Assembly (NCBI GenBank): GCA_008921705.1
Contig: VFFE01007126.1
Span: 343,529 to 407,528, forward strand
From: Burhinus oedicnemus
Taxonomy: Eukaryota > Chordata > Aves > Charadriiformes > Burhinidae
Direction of reading: 5' to 3'
Length of the DNA stretch: 64,000 bases
The notes under the pieces: model-generated
The model's database searches: none
Told to the model about the DNA's origin: nothing
Seen by the model: only the letters and a program-made list of their open reading frames with translations
Shown here: positions 24,181-36,322 of the stretch, one piece after another
Layout of the letters: each line of letters starts with the position of its first letter
Position numbering within the stretch: position 1 is the first letter of the stretch
Made by a program: the position numbers and the translations under genes

Positions 24181-27100
24181 CTGCCTAGAAAATATCCCAT
24201 TAGGCTTGTAAACATCAACGCCTATAAGGTGCAATAATATAAACAGATTAAACTTTTATTGTAACAAAGAAAAGCGGTGACACGTTGGGCTAAGTGAATA
24301 TATGCCAGTGAAACTCAACATTCACTTTTCCTTTAATTGGATACAGGCTACCATCTTCCAGCGTTACTTAAATGATAAAGGTCTGGCTCTAATACCTCCA
24401 GAGGAAACCTCCAGCAAGGTATTATCTGTAACTGGGTTTGGTTCTGAACTCATGATGACAGTTTTGTAGTGGATGTAAGGTCCCTGTGGCCAGCGCTGAT
24501 GAAGCCCTGGTGTGTGTGGCATTACACCCACAGCACCTTGCACTCACTGTAAGATAGTCTAGCTTTTCACCGAAGGATAATCTATGCTGTACCGTTACCA
24601 CAAATAATGGCAAAGGGGTAACGCATATAAAAGGGTAGGAGTATGCACAGAAAACTGAGGTTTAACTGACAAACAATAACTTGCTCACACGGCACCACCA
24701 CACATTCCCTTACTTCAGGCTAAGAATTAAAACTAATTCTAACTAAGAAAAAAATAAAAGGCAGCTTGTTACTCCTTGGCCATTTGAGCAACGTGAGTGA
24801 GTAGTTCTGGAGAGGGGCAGGGTAGCCACCGTGCAGGCATAACCGCTATTTTTGTCTTACTACGGCTTCAGGTGCAAAGATCCAAGAACAGCAGGATGTA
24901 AGAGCATCCACAGTGTATAGGCTACTTCAGAGATTATTAACAAGGGATTTATTAATTTCATATTTCTATTTTTAAAGAAGCTAGATAGAACAATTCCAGA
25001 TTACTTTCTGCACCAGGAGCTCTCCAGCTTTTTGAAGTTGAGCAGTTTTATTTGAGGTTATCACACAACTGGGAAATCTTGCTGCCTGAAACTTTGAGCA
25101 GATTAAAATGCTGTGGTTTTTCTACAGCTATCTTGCTGAAAACAGTCCTCACATTCATACCCCTCTGAAGATGTTAAGCATGCGCCAAGTCTCCTATTTT
25201 AGGCTCATCTTCCATCCATCTCCCTTATAAGGGCAAAGTCTTCCAAGTTTGAATCAATCCAAAGCACTGATTATATATTTAAAATGTCATGCTAAAATCC
25301 CAATTAAATTACTGAACAATTATTCAATTATTTCCCCATAACTTTTGCAAAATCATGTAGATTATCTCTAAAAAAAAAAAGGGGGGGGGGGCACAAGATC
25401 CCAATTACAGTCTCTCAACCAGCACCTTTCAGAGTTTGAACCCAGGACTGAATGCAATCACTACACTACACAGAGCTCAACAAATGCATACTTTAATAGT
25501 TTTCTATTTTTTTCCTCCTCATTCAACAAGTAGTCCAAATACACCGCAGATTTTATGCAAGGAGACTTTTCAATGGATTACAGTGCAACTACATCCTGAT
25601 AGTTCTAAACTACATTTTAGAACAATCAGTATATATAATAATTTTCCTTCAAATTTGCTTCAGCATTGCACACATTAAACAGAAAAGACATAGCAGTAGT
25701 CTAGAGGGATGGGAAAAAAAAAAAGTATTTCCAGAGTATTTCTACAGACTGGCCTTCTCTTAGGTGAGTAAAGGCAAGATACCCATTGTATGCACATAGG
25801 TCCTCAAGAATGATGTAGCCAGCAACAGAATTCCGGTCTTATGGGAGACTTGAATGCTTTCCTGAAGACAATGTACTCAGTTTTTCTTACTACTGAATCT
25901 TTCTTGCCTTGGCAAGTCATGAAACTTTGGCTCCAACCTCCTGAATGCCTAGATTTGATTTGATAATATTTGAAAATAGCCAGATTTTCTAAGACTGGCT
26001 ATAACTTCTGAGTCTTATTCATGAAGCAACAAGGAAAAAAAAAAAACAAAACACCACACAAAAAAACCCAGCAAGATGAGAAGTAATGCAAAAAAGCAGA
26101 AAACAAAACCTTGGGTATTCATCACCTTGTTATTTCTTCACAGATTTAGTATCATTCTAGAAAACTTGAGATGCTAGATACACATACCTCATTCTATTAG
26201 CAAGAGGCACCTATTTTTAACTCCAAGTCACAATCCGAAGCCTAGCAGAGTTTTAGAGTTGGGGCAAGGGGGTGTTGGTATTGTGGTTTGGTTTAACATA
26301 CTCACCTACAAAGTAAAAAATAAACCAAAAAAACACCCCCCCAACTCCTAAAAGACAAATTCAAAACAAGATCCTGAAACAGTAACCATTTTCCAGCCCA
26401 CCCTTATAAACTCCTCCTCTTCAACATACAGAAATTGTGGTTGTAGCTAAAAAATGCTTTAGTCAATTGAAAACAAAAGAAGCATTCTGCTGTATTTTTA
26501 ATTTGGCCATATCTTTATGGCCAAATGTTGCTTGCAACCTTTATAAGTCAACTGCTCAAAGCAGATGGGAAACCAACACAGTATTCAGTAGAAGGCAAAA
26601 AATTGTTTTTGAGGCAATAAAATGAAGAAAGCATTACTCTCCTGAATCACAATTATGCTAGCAAGCACTTTCTAAAGATCATATCAAAGCTAACTAAAAG
26701 ACTTAAAACCTGAATAAACAAAGAGACAGACTAGAAGGATAGGCATCTTGCCATTTTGTAGAACAATTAGGAATATTAATTTTCCAATCTATTTCTAAAA
26801 ATCCAACTGTCATATTCTAACTCACCCACTTTTCCAGTTCTTATGTGTGATGAATTCACCCTTTCAACATTTGTAGCCTTCTTGTCAAATAATAAGTCTA
26901 CTTAACTATTTAATGTACTGCTTTTATATGCAAAATGCTGTCATATATTTTATAGAAGAAAAAGTTTGAGTTAGGATACTGGGAGTTTCACTCCCTCTGC
27001 AGGTGAAGGTCACTGGGAGAGCTATAAATCCTAGGATTTTTGCATCATATTCCAGATTCCTTCTCATATTAAAAGCTTATTTGAAAGGTTATTTTAGAAC

Positions 27101-29413
27101 TGCTATGTAATTCCTCAAACGTCACTGTTTTGCCATGTATCCCAAAAGCAGACAAGTACACATTTCTGGTCTGTTCTCAGTTCTTTGCAGGAAGACTCCC
27201 TATTTCCAGGAAAGCCAGCGAGGACAGGCGCGCTGCAAGGGGATGTCCTTGCTCATCACTACTCCTTAATACATTCTCTTTATATTTCAGTCTTCATGAA
27301 AACGAAAATCACTAGGCTTTCTCATTAAATTAATCCTACTAAAACTAGTTTACTTTTTCTTGTGAAGAAATGAGGAACACACAAGAGGCATCCCATGGAA
27401 TTGACTTTACACACACCGTAACGACAACAATCTGTTCAGGCATGCTTGAAAACCTATAGGTTTTGATCTTTCCATTTACATTTTTGCACCAAAGGGCATG
27501 GCTTAGAACATGGAAGTGCACAGCAACTACTTAAGAGTCAACATGGGGAGACAGGAGTTAAACTGCAACACCTATCATGCGAACACCTACTGTGTCCTCC
27601 ATGGGGTGAAATTCATTTCCGCAGAACTAAACTGTCCATGTTATCCTCTGTGATGGTGGTTGAGGAACTGGTCCTTAATGCAGCTAGATATAAGAGGTCA
27701 GTATGTAATAAAGTTTCCAAGGGATGCAATGCTTAGTAGGAAGACCAGATCTTGAGATGGAGGCTGTTATGCTCTCATCCCAAGCAGCAGCCCCAAGAGA
27801 TACTTTGGCAGGGGCTGTATTTCCACAGACAACTTTTTCCTTTGGACACAGAACGAGTAACCTAGGACCTTCCATAAACATCCAGCATACTACACAGGTA
27901 TTTAATTTAGGAAGACATGTCAACATCACCTCAGTAAAATCATCTTGCTTTTCATTAAACATAGTCAAAATGAAATTTCTAAGAAACACAAGGATCCTAG
28001 TATTTCAGTTAAATGAATCACAAATCCAGAAATCTTTCTCTAGTCCCCCGTGCCAATTCTGCCCCACCCACACTTCTCTGAAAACTTAGAAAAACAAGCC
28101 AAACGGGCAAGAAAGTCTCACAGCAAGAACATTTGAGCTTGGCATACATTAACTGCACTTCATGGCAAACATTCTATTTTGTAAACATTATGAATAATTT
28201 CTTTGTATTTAAATTAAAAATTAAAATTAAATATAAAGCTGCATACCACAAGGGTTGTTTAAATTAGTATAATGAAATTAATTTGTGTTAAACATCAGCC
28301 TGTTTAACCAATCTGTGTGTCCAATAGATTTTGAATAAAAATGCCATCAGACAGTACTGGTGACAGAAGCCAGATGCCCATACCAAAACCCCTAAGAAAT
28401 ATGGAAGAGCCTTTTTATAAAAAGGTATTTTTTAGTTTTAGAAGTAGTATTTTGGCAGGGGTGAAAGTGAAATAGCACTATAGCGAATAAGTAAATTAAT
28501 CTGAAAAGCAAAAAACTACAGGCACATTATTAGCTATGTTACATACCAAGTTGCTCCAGCAAGACCTTGCCATTTAGGACATAGTATTTTCATACTCCAG
28601 CCACACAGATCCCAGAGGCTCAACCCACATTTCCCGATTTCTACAAAGAGTGTCATTAGCTACCAGCATCATCAGGAATGCAGTACTACAGTAACCATAC
28701 TTAAAGGAACCTTTCATCTAGTTTGAGAAAAACAAAAGTATGGTGAGACTGGTATGACAAGTTAATCAACTTTTAAGCTATTAACCATCAGCTTCAAACA
28801 AGACAGCTCAACTAGTAAGCACGGTCTTACACGTACAGAACCTGTGCTGAACTCAAGTTAATACGAGTATTTAGTCTGCTTATTCCAATTCTTGACTTCA
28901 GTTTAGTCTGCTTATTCTAATTCTCTACTTCCTTTTGTTTTCATTTGATTCATTTATCAAGTAATGCATAATTTTATAAGATTTAGCTGCTAACCTGAAG
29001 TCTCAAAGGACTATACAGCTCTACCACTGGATTCTTAAGAGCACAGATTCAAAAGTTATTTTACTAATATGCTGCTGCTCAAAAAAAATCTGTGCTGTTG
29101 GGTTGGGGTTATGACTTTTCTAGGTCTTATCTTTTTCTGCAAGTTGTGTTTAACTATTGATTTTAATAAAGCATTAAAATATTCTTCTATACTTAGACTC
29201 AGTCGAGTCTTATAACTCCTGGTAATCTTACGACTTTTAATTCCTTACATTCCTGTACGTAATTTTGCTATGCCACAGCCAGTCTAGCTGCAATGGGAGC
29301 CAAGACAGACTCTCTGACTGTGCCTCTTATTGTTACATCCTCTGCCATCTTAGTGTGTTCTACTAAAACAATACTACTGCTTACATTTTTACTTTAGCTT
29401 GTCCTTACATTTC
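24181..29413. other. noncoding stretch
   Basis: No gene is recognised. 25371-25391 is poly-A followed by poly-G. The minus strand of 25410-25480 contains a tRNA B-box-like GGTTCAAACTC preceded by a GTAGTG motif and may be a worn SINE fragment, but the A-to-B spacing is too short for an intact tRNA promoter. The frames at 27684-28089, open on both strands (121 codons +, 101 codons -), have no recognisable domain. A+C-rich tracts occur at 26035-26072 and 26315-26345. Confidence 0.5.
28870..28931 (+). repeat. imperfect 32-bp tandem duplication
   Basis: A segment starting TTTAGTCTGCTTATTC at 28870 repeats at 28902, a period of 32, with a few substitutions (CCAATT/CTAATT, TTGACTTC/TCTACTTC). It is a local duplication with slight divergence. 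No coding or RNA role is visible. Confidence 0.8.
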
Positions 29414-30001
29414 TGTCATGGTTTAACCCCAGCCATCAACTAAGCACCGCACAGCCACTCGCTCTCTCTCCTCCCGGCAGGGTGCAGGAGAGAATTAGAA
29501 GAGTAAAAGTGAGAAAACTCAAGGGTTGAGGTAAAGACAGTGCAATAGGTAGAGCAAAAGCCGTGCGCACAAGCAAAGCAAAACGAGGAATTCATTCACC
29601 GCCTCCCATGGGCAGGCAGGTGTTCAGCCATCTCCAGGAAAGCAGGGCTCCATCACGTGTAACGGTTACTTGGGAAGACAAACACCATCACTCCAAACAT
29701 CCCCCCCTTCCTTCTTCTTCCCCCAGCTTTTATTACTGAGCATGACGTCACATGGTTTGAAATATCCCTTTGGTCAGTTGGAGTCAGCCATCCCAGCTGT
29801 ATTCCCTTCCCAACTATCTTGTGCACCCCCAGCCTCCTCACTGGTGAGAAGCAGAAGAGGCCTTGACTCTGTGTAAGCCCTGCTCTGCAATAATTAAAAG
29901 ATCCCTGTATTGTCTACACTGTTTTCAGCACAAATCCAAAACATAGCCTCACACTAGCTTCTATGTATGCATTAACTGTATCCCAGCCAAAACCAGCACC
30001 A
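29414..30001 (-). mobile_element. solo LTR of an avian endogenous retrovirus
   Basis: About 588 bp, bounded by TG...CA. On the plus strand it begins TGTCATGGTTTAACCCCAGC and ends in CCAGCACCA; both ends match an LTR family I know as abundant in Neoaves. I cannot assign a database name. On the minus strand, read as the LTR's own direction, an intact CRE-type TGACGTCA (29743-29750) lies just upstream of a worn TATA region (about 29728-29735), the order expected of U3. Flanking pentamers ATTTC (29409-29413) and TTTTC (30002-30006) match at four of five bases, consistent with a target-site duplication. No internal retroviral genes are present, so it is most likely a solo LTR from recombination between two LTRs. 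The short open frames inside it are not genes. Confidence 0.8.
29743..29750 (-). promoter_or_regulatory. CRE-type palindrome in LTR U3
   Basis: TGACGTCA is an exact CREB/ATF consensus palindrome. It sits 8 bp upstream (LTR orientation) of the former TATA position, which now reads roughly TAATAAAA. Retention of the perfect site in an otherwise worn LTR is notable, but a single copy does not show selection. Confidence 0.6.
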
Positions 30002-33000
30002 TTTTCTTTTTCATAATGTAAACACCTAGAACAATGTGCACAGATGAGGAATACATCGATATAAACACATAAAGTCCCTTAAGCTTCTCATGTAAAATAC
30101 ACAAACTGTACAGTATTTAAAAAAATTGTGGGGAAAAAACCCCAACATGCAGCTGCTGAAGAACATCATTTCTGCTTCACCTGACTGGATACAGCATAAG
30201 CTGGGGGATTCAAGAAGTGTCTTCCAGCAACCCCACAGTCAACTTGCCTGGAACAAACCTCCGCTTCCAACTGCGCTCAATCAACTAACACTTCTCGTTA
30301 CGTACCCAGGCTGGCTGTGGTACTGTCATCGATTTCTTGACAACACGTGTGCACTGAGCTTCTAGAGATCACAGGTTAAATATTAAGAGATAATCCTGTT
30401 GCAGTTATCTGTAATTTGTTCACATAAATGTTGATTATATTGGCCAGGCTGGTAGAATAAAACCACTTGCTATTCCACTGCATGACTGCGGAGCTCTGTG
30501 TGCAGAGTTCAGCTAAAAAAAAAAAAAAAAAAGGCAACGAAGGTGGTATTGCTGGCAAAGAACTCCATTTTCTTTACCTGCAATTCCTTCTGTATTTTGT
30601 TCACCAGTGGCATTGATATGAATGGCTGCACCAGTAAAACCTGCAGCCTTCCGGAATATTACCTTCTGAAAAGCTTTTGTTTAAGTAGTTAAGATTTATT
30701 ACAAACATTTGCATCTCTGTTTATTTAACTTCACAGAAATATAAAGGCAAAAAATTACCTGAAGGATAATTTATCTTAAGTCTCATTTTCAGAAATCCTG
30801 ATTATTTTTAATTTTTATAATATATTTTTAAATGAAAACTGGAAAGCTCCTCAGTCTTCAGTGGCACTCTTCTCATCACATTGCTTTTCATTAACTGTTT
30901 GATTCTTAGATCTCTGAACAGCGTCTCCAGAAGTCAAGCTACAGTTAGTCACTGAAGGTGCTTGCTAGATGAGATTAAGACAGTTCTAGTCATATCCTGA
31001 TTAAGTCTACATACACCAAACAAATTAACTTTCACTACAAAGTTATCAAATTTTTTTTGCCTTTTTTGCCAAATGTTTGCCTTTTACAATTTTAATACAA
31101 TTTTTGGTTTTCAGCATGGATACCTAGGGAAGCAACACATCCAAAATTGCAACTTGCCTACCAGTTGCAAATTTTGACCCAACTGGCCAGTGTCCATCAA
31201 GGCTGAAAAAGGGAGAACATCCCAGATATCTGAGCAGTTTAATTAAAATCAGGAGTGGGGACTCAAACATCAAACTTTTTTTTTTTTTTTTAAGCAAATA
31301 TTTTGGTTGATCTCAAAGACCCTATTTAGAATTAAAGCCTTGTTGTTCTGTGAGCTGCACAAACCTAAGGTGACAGCCTCTGTCTTGCAAGATATACCAG
31401 GAAAGTTACTGGCATCCCGCAGGAGTTTCCTGTTATTCTCAAGACTACTGTTTGTGGGGTAGTAAGAATCTAGTTGGAATTTCTGCAGATTTGGAAGATA
31501 CTGTAGTCTTCTAGTACACATAATAATAATTAATTCTTTGTCCAACAGTTAAGTACATAATACACAGGCACTAGAATGAAGACATCTAACTACCAACTAA
31601 CGCATTATGCCTAAAAACTTCAGAAACCCATAATATGCAAACTCCTGTAATTTTAAGATTTGCTTTTAAAAGAATGAAGTTTCTAGTAATTTCAGGACAT
31701 TTGTTTGCCAAAGTTGAATTTGGCCCAGTGTGAGCCAGGCCACTGAGATGAAAATGCCAGGCATACCCAAAAACATCAAATCACAGTATCTTTTCAACAC
31801 AGTCTCAATGTCAAACAGCAACAATGAAAAAAGAAATAAAACAAAGACCTATTGAGGTCAATGGAATATTTCAAATAACGCTGCTATGTACTTTCTAATG
31901 AGACTTGTTAGTAACCCTTATACTTCAACTGTCTAATTCCTTTCATCATAAAGGATCTTGAAACCTTTTCAAGCAGAAGTGCCTACACCTCAATGGTTTA
32001 CAGTATAGCTTTGATACTCAGCAGAGGAAAACCCCGTGGGCTACATAACTGTTTTCGTTTTGTCCCATGAAATTCCATTCACTTTTGGATGATGTATAAG
32101 CTGTTAAAGTCCAAATTTTTCTCCTCTCTTGCATTCCTGCAAAATTTTTGGCAGCATACTATAGTCATAACCAGAGGTTATAAAGCTGGGCTCACTTCAC
32201 TACCAAAGCAGCAATGGAATTGCCACAATCACTTAACTGGTCAGCAGAAAACTCTTTCCTCCCACATCCTCTCAATTTACCTTCCAAAAGTCACCATGCA
32301 GGTCAGAAGATCCCTTTACCTCCAACCATGACACAGTGATCCTAAAAAAACAGATTCAGCATGCAGCTACAGTGGCCAACATTCCACAAGGGGGTAACAA
32401 AGAGAATAATTTTCTTGACATGGGAAAAGACCGCATGACCAGTCATGACCAGAATTTTTCTTGCTCATCCAAACAACTTAAAACCTAAATCAAACTATCC
32501 ATCCTACCAAAGCCTGAAATACAATTTTGTAGTTCAGTCAAATACTCTAAGACATCAGGGCTGCAGTTCAAAATTACAACCTTATTGTTTCCCATTAATT
32601 AAACCCAGGAATGTTCCTGCACAAATTATTAGAGAACGTAATTTAGGTTACACACTCAAGACTGAAACATGGGAAGCGGTAGCTTGACAGTCATCAGTGC
32701 TGCTTTGGATATTCTACAGTGTCATGCAAATGCACTATGATTGAGTTTTATACTTATGTAATACCATTCGTTCATTAACTATCATCTTTACTGTGAAGAA
32801 AAACAATATACAAATGTCTGAAAAAGGCAAATGAGTACAGCAACCTAATACAAGTAGACCAGGACTCTCCCATTGTAGCAACTTCCAGATGAAGAACACA
32901 CTCTCATTCACATACTCTCAATTCATTGCCACAGGAAGATTTCTTCTGGTAATATGTTATTCTTCCTCAAGATACCAAATACTTTTTCAGCATTAATCAG

Positions 33001-33664
33001 AAAAATCAGTTTTGGTCTAGGGAACCTTGAATTCCGAATTCCCTTTTGCTTTGTTTTTTCCCCTCCTGCTTCAGAATAGAGAAGTGCAAAACAAAGGTTT
33101 ATACTACAAGAGAGTTCACAAATGACAATACCACCAGAGCAAAATGCAAATTATATCCCTCCACCTCAAAAGGACAGACTTATATAGCTTCACCACACTT
33201 TGAAATAAGAACCATTGCTAATTTTTTTTTAGTGCCCCTAGTTCTTGGACTGAGGTGGGGGGTGGGGGGGAATCAATTGACAAGTGTCCCCCTTTTAATC
33301 TCTCCATGTCATTCATAATCTTATCAATCTCTATCCTTTCTGGCCATGGGGCAGACAACTATTTCTTCTCCAGACAGATGTCCATTTTCTGATCCAAAAG
33401 AACAGCTGATCACACTCAGTGAAATTAGAGGGGTATATGGTAGGAATTAGCCACAGCCCTCATCCACAGTTGCAGGTTTCAACTGATCCTACCCCAGGAA
33501 GGCTCAGAGCTGCAGATGTTACCCAACAAGACAGAGAATCTCAAAGAGAGATACGACCTGAATTTTTTTTCTCTTGTTGCTTTGAATTGCATGGAGTTAT
33601 ACCTGTCATCCTACCCTCATCCACAAAGTGGGAAAATTTACACTGGAATCACTGTGACACTATC
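30002..33664. other. noncoding stretch with candidate minus-strand exons
   Basis: No gene is recognised with confidence. Two minus-strand segments (30578-30665 and 32281-32341) have splice-like borders and phase-compatible open frames; they are described in the findings. 30515-30532 is a run of 18 A. The remainder is AT-rich. A G-rich tract at 33253-33270 has three G runs and could form a quadruplex on the plus strand. Confidence 0.45.
31143..31175. repeat. inverted repeat, 12-13 bp arms
   Basis: AAAATTGCAACT (31143-31154) is mirrored by AGTTGCAAATTTT (31163-31175), with one extra base in the right arm and an 8-base loop. It could form a small hairpin. There is no further pairing and no known RNA family. 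Confidence 0.75.
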
Positions 33665-33830
33665 TCAGAATGGCTGAGGTTGGAAGGGACCTCTGGAGAT
33701 CATCTAGTCCAAGCCCCTGCCCAAAGCACGGTCAGCTATAGCAGGCTACGCAGGACCGTGTCCAAATGGGTCTTGAATATCTCCAAGTATGGAGTCTCCA
33801 CAACCTCTCTGGGCAACCCCTCAAAGCAAC
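33665..33830 (-). mobile_element. CR1 LINE 3' fragment
   Basis: The plus strand reads as the reverse complement of the CR1 3' untranslated region and the last part of ORF2. It contains CAGAATGGCTGAGGTTGGAA, the GAGATCATCTAGTCC block that also appears inverted in the other two copies, and the segment encoding the end of ORF2 (TCCACAACCTCTCTGGGCAA). The left end lacks intact octamer repeats. The right end fades near 33830. A 142-codon plus-strand open frame (33419-33847) overlaps it and is not a gene. Confidence 0.92.
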
Positions 33831-36239
33831 GCCCAAAGTCTACGTAGTTTTTAATTTATGATGAGCCCATCCAAACACTGTATTTGGGCATTCCGGCCCT
33901 GCTGCACTTCGGAACATGAAAGATTCATCTAACTTTGGTGTCTCAAAGCCACTTGAAAGAAACAGGCTTTCCTGAGCACAGTCATAAGACTCTCCAAGCA
34001 AAACTTCTTCCCAACTCTATTTATATCCGCATAAGCTATCTACAGGCTAGAGCTCAGTGGCTCTGTATGGTTTAAAATGTTCAAAGAAGTGTTTACATTT
34101 AAAAAAAAAAACCTGATAACTGCTATCTGCCCTTCTATGCAATTCTAGAAGGGAGACAGACCTGCTACAGTTCATAGTATGCACATTAATGAGAATAGCT
34201 GAATGGGACTTGAGTAGCTCGGTAGCTCACTTGTGGAATATCAAAGAAAACTGAGATCTTCCCATATGATATCCATGATATCTCAACAGGAACTTCCAGA
34301 AAGCTTGAGTCCTGGCTACAGCAATCAAGAGACATAGCCTCAGCAAACAAGATGCTGGAATCTTCCTAGACCTTTCAAAGATGACTGATTTTGGTTTAGA
34401 TGGGACTGACCAAGAAGCCAAGGAGAAAGGTTGATGATTTTGCAAGACAAATTCAGTCCTGTGTTCCATCAGCACTTCTTATGCAATAAGAGCATAAGCA
34501 AGCCAGAAGACTTCTGAAAAGTAAAGAATCTTCAACAAGGATATTTCTTCAAGGGATGCCTAAGTGAAGGAAGAAATCCACCAAGAGGAAAAAGTAGCGC
34601 TTTTTTATTATTACGGAGACTTGAGATACATGGAGAATAAAGCTACCTTGGTGAAAGATTTCAGACCTGCATCAGACACCAAGCAGTCTTGGTAGAAGAA
34701 AACAGTATCTTTATCAAGAAGTACCAGTATGTCAACATTAACATCACAGAAACAGTCACACTTTGATTCACTCAAAGATGAAGGATGCAAGTACTAGCTC
34801 CAAGGTATGTAATCCTCCAGCCTTAACAACCTCACAGAACTGAAGTCATTTTGACACAGGAGGTGTGCCTGCTTAGAGAAACCCTCATGAAATCTCTTAT
34901 CCCCCTGTTTAGCCAGCTCTGTGAAAGCAAATAATGCTGGGCCACACCTGGGAATCTTTGATTTCTCCTGCTTCAGGGAGAAGGAGTAACCGCCAGCCCA
35001 GATAGATAGATGAAGGGGGTCAGAGCATTTCTTCACAGCATGAAGTTTCTATCAACAGACCTCCTCTCTCCTGGAGCTGGCTCTTGCAAACAGAACATGT
35101 GACAGAGCCAACTTCAAAGCAGGAGTCTGCTACTGAGAGAGCATCTCAGAGTCACACCAGTTCTTCATGAGCTTTTCCATTAAGAATTGTTTTAGACGGG
35201 TATCAGAGACTTCTCAGAAAGCCTCACAGACTTCCCATGAAGTCTCCATTGAGAGTTTAGAAAAGAGGAGGGGTGGTATGCTAGAAAACAGGCTCTTCGA
35301 AGGACTCACACAGCAAGAGGCATTTCAAAGACCAAGTACTTTGGTTTTAACTACTCTGCTTAACTACTCAGCCCTAAAGGCTGCCCCAAGGCCACCAACA
35401 AGACCGGACCTGCTTGCTCGCTGATAGTGAGATACAAATAACAAGTGCAGTCAGAGAGCACCCTTCAGTACACACACAACATCAAGCATCTCAGCAGCCT
35501 AGCACTTGCTTGGCACAGCAAGACATACGGCCCGGGCAGCTCACAAGACAGTGGTACACTGGAAAAGGGAAGTCTGCAAGGCGAATACGTATGGACATTC
35601 TCAGGCTAAGCACCTACTGATTGCCATCAAACACAGGCCTTGGCACCAAGAAGCAAAAATAAGACCCAAAAGAGTGCCTTACATTATGGTAAAAAACCAA
35701 AGAGCTTAACTAGAACTTCCCTAGCAAAACTAACTCCGAATTACCTTCAGGTAAAGAAGAGAGCGCAGCTATCTGTGACTGAAAGGCAGCTGATGCTGCT
35801 TTCGTCTGCTCTGTCTTTGTTGGAAGGCAAAGCACACGCACCAGCCCTGGGCAGCAGCGCACATCTGGTATTCTGGATGTACAGCTGCCATGGGCAATCT
35901 GGGCACACACCCCACGTGCCAGGTTTCAACTCAACGCGAACACAATGAAATAACAAGAAGTCACCTTTAAAAAACTCAAAGCCAAAAGCCACTAGACTCA
36001 AGAGGTCTCCTAATGTCGCAGAAACAGGGCTATAGTTACACTGAAAAAACCCTCTTTAATCCATTGCTGCTATTTTCAAGTATTTATAGTCTTCTCAATG
36101 AAACACATGTAAGAAACCATCCATGAAAACCTGAAAGCTTTAGGTATAAAAGCAACTCAGATTTGATTCAACCCCTTTTCAGCCTGAACAGAAGAATAAA
36201 TTTAACCGTATTAACTTTTTTCCGTTACTGTTTGCAATT

Positions 36240-36322
36240 CTGCAATTGTACTTTGATTAATATCCAAGTTGATATGTCCACTGCAATTGTACTTTGATTA
36301 ATATCCAAGTTGATATGTCCAC
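36240..36322 (+). repeat. perfect 41-bp tandem duplication
   Basis: A 41-base unit beginning CTGCAATTGTACTTTGATTA is present twice head-to-tail without a single mismatch (36240-36280 and 36281-36321, plus one further matching base). Exact identity implies a recent duplication, or an assembly or sequencing duplication. It lies in AT-rich noncoding sequence. Confidence 0.95.

Noticed and set aside
25410..25480. tRNA-like segment on the minus strand (B box GGTTCAAACTC)
   Set aside because: The distance to the A-box-like motif is far too short and no acceptor stem pairs. At best it is a worn SINE fragment, possibly MIR.
29653..29876. Open frames of 62 and 68 codons on opposite strands
   Set aside because: Both lie inside the solo LTR and are not retroviral genes.
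33419..33847. 142-codon plus-strand open frame
   Set aside because: Its last third is antisense CR1 sequence and the first part has no recognisable domain.
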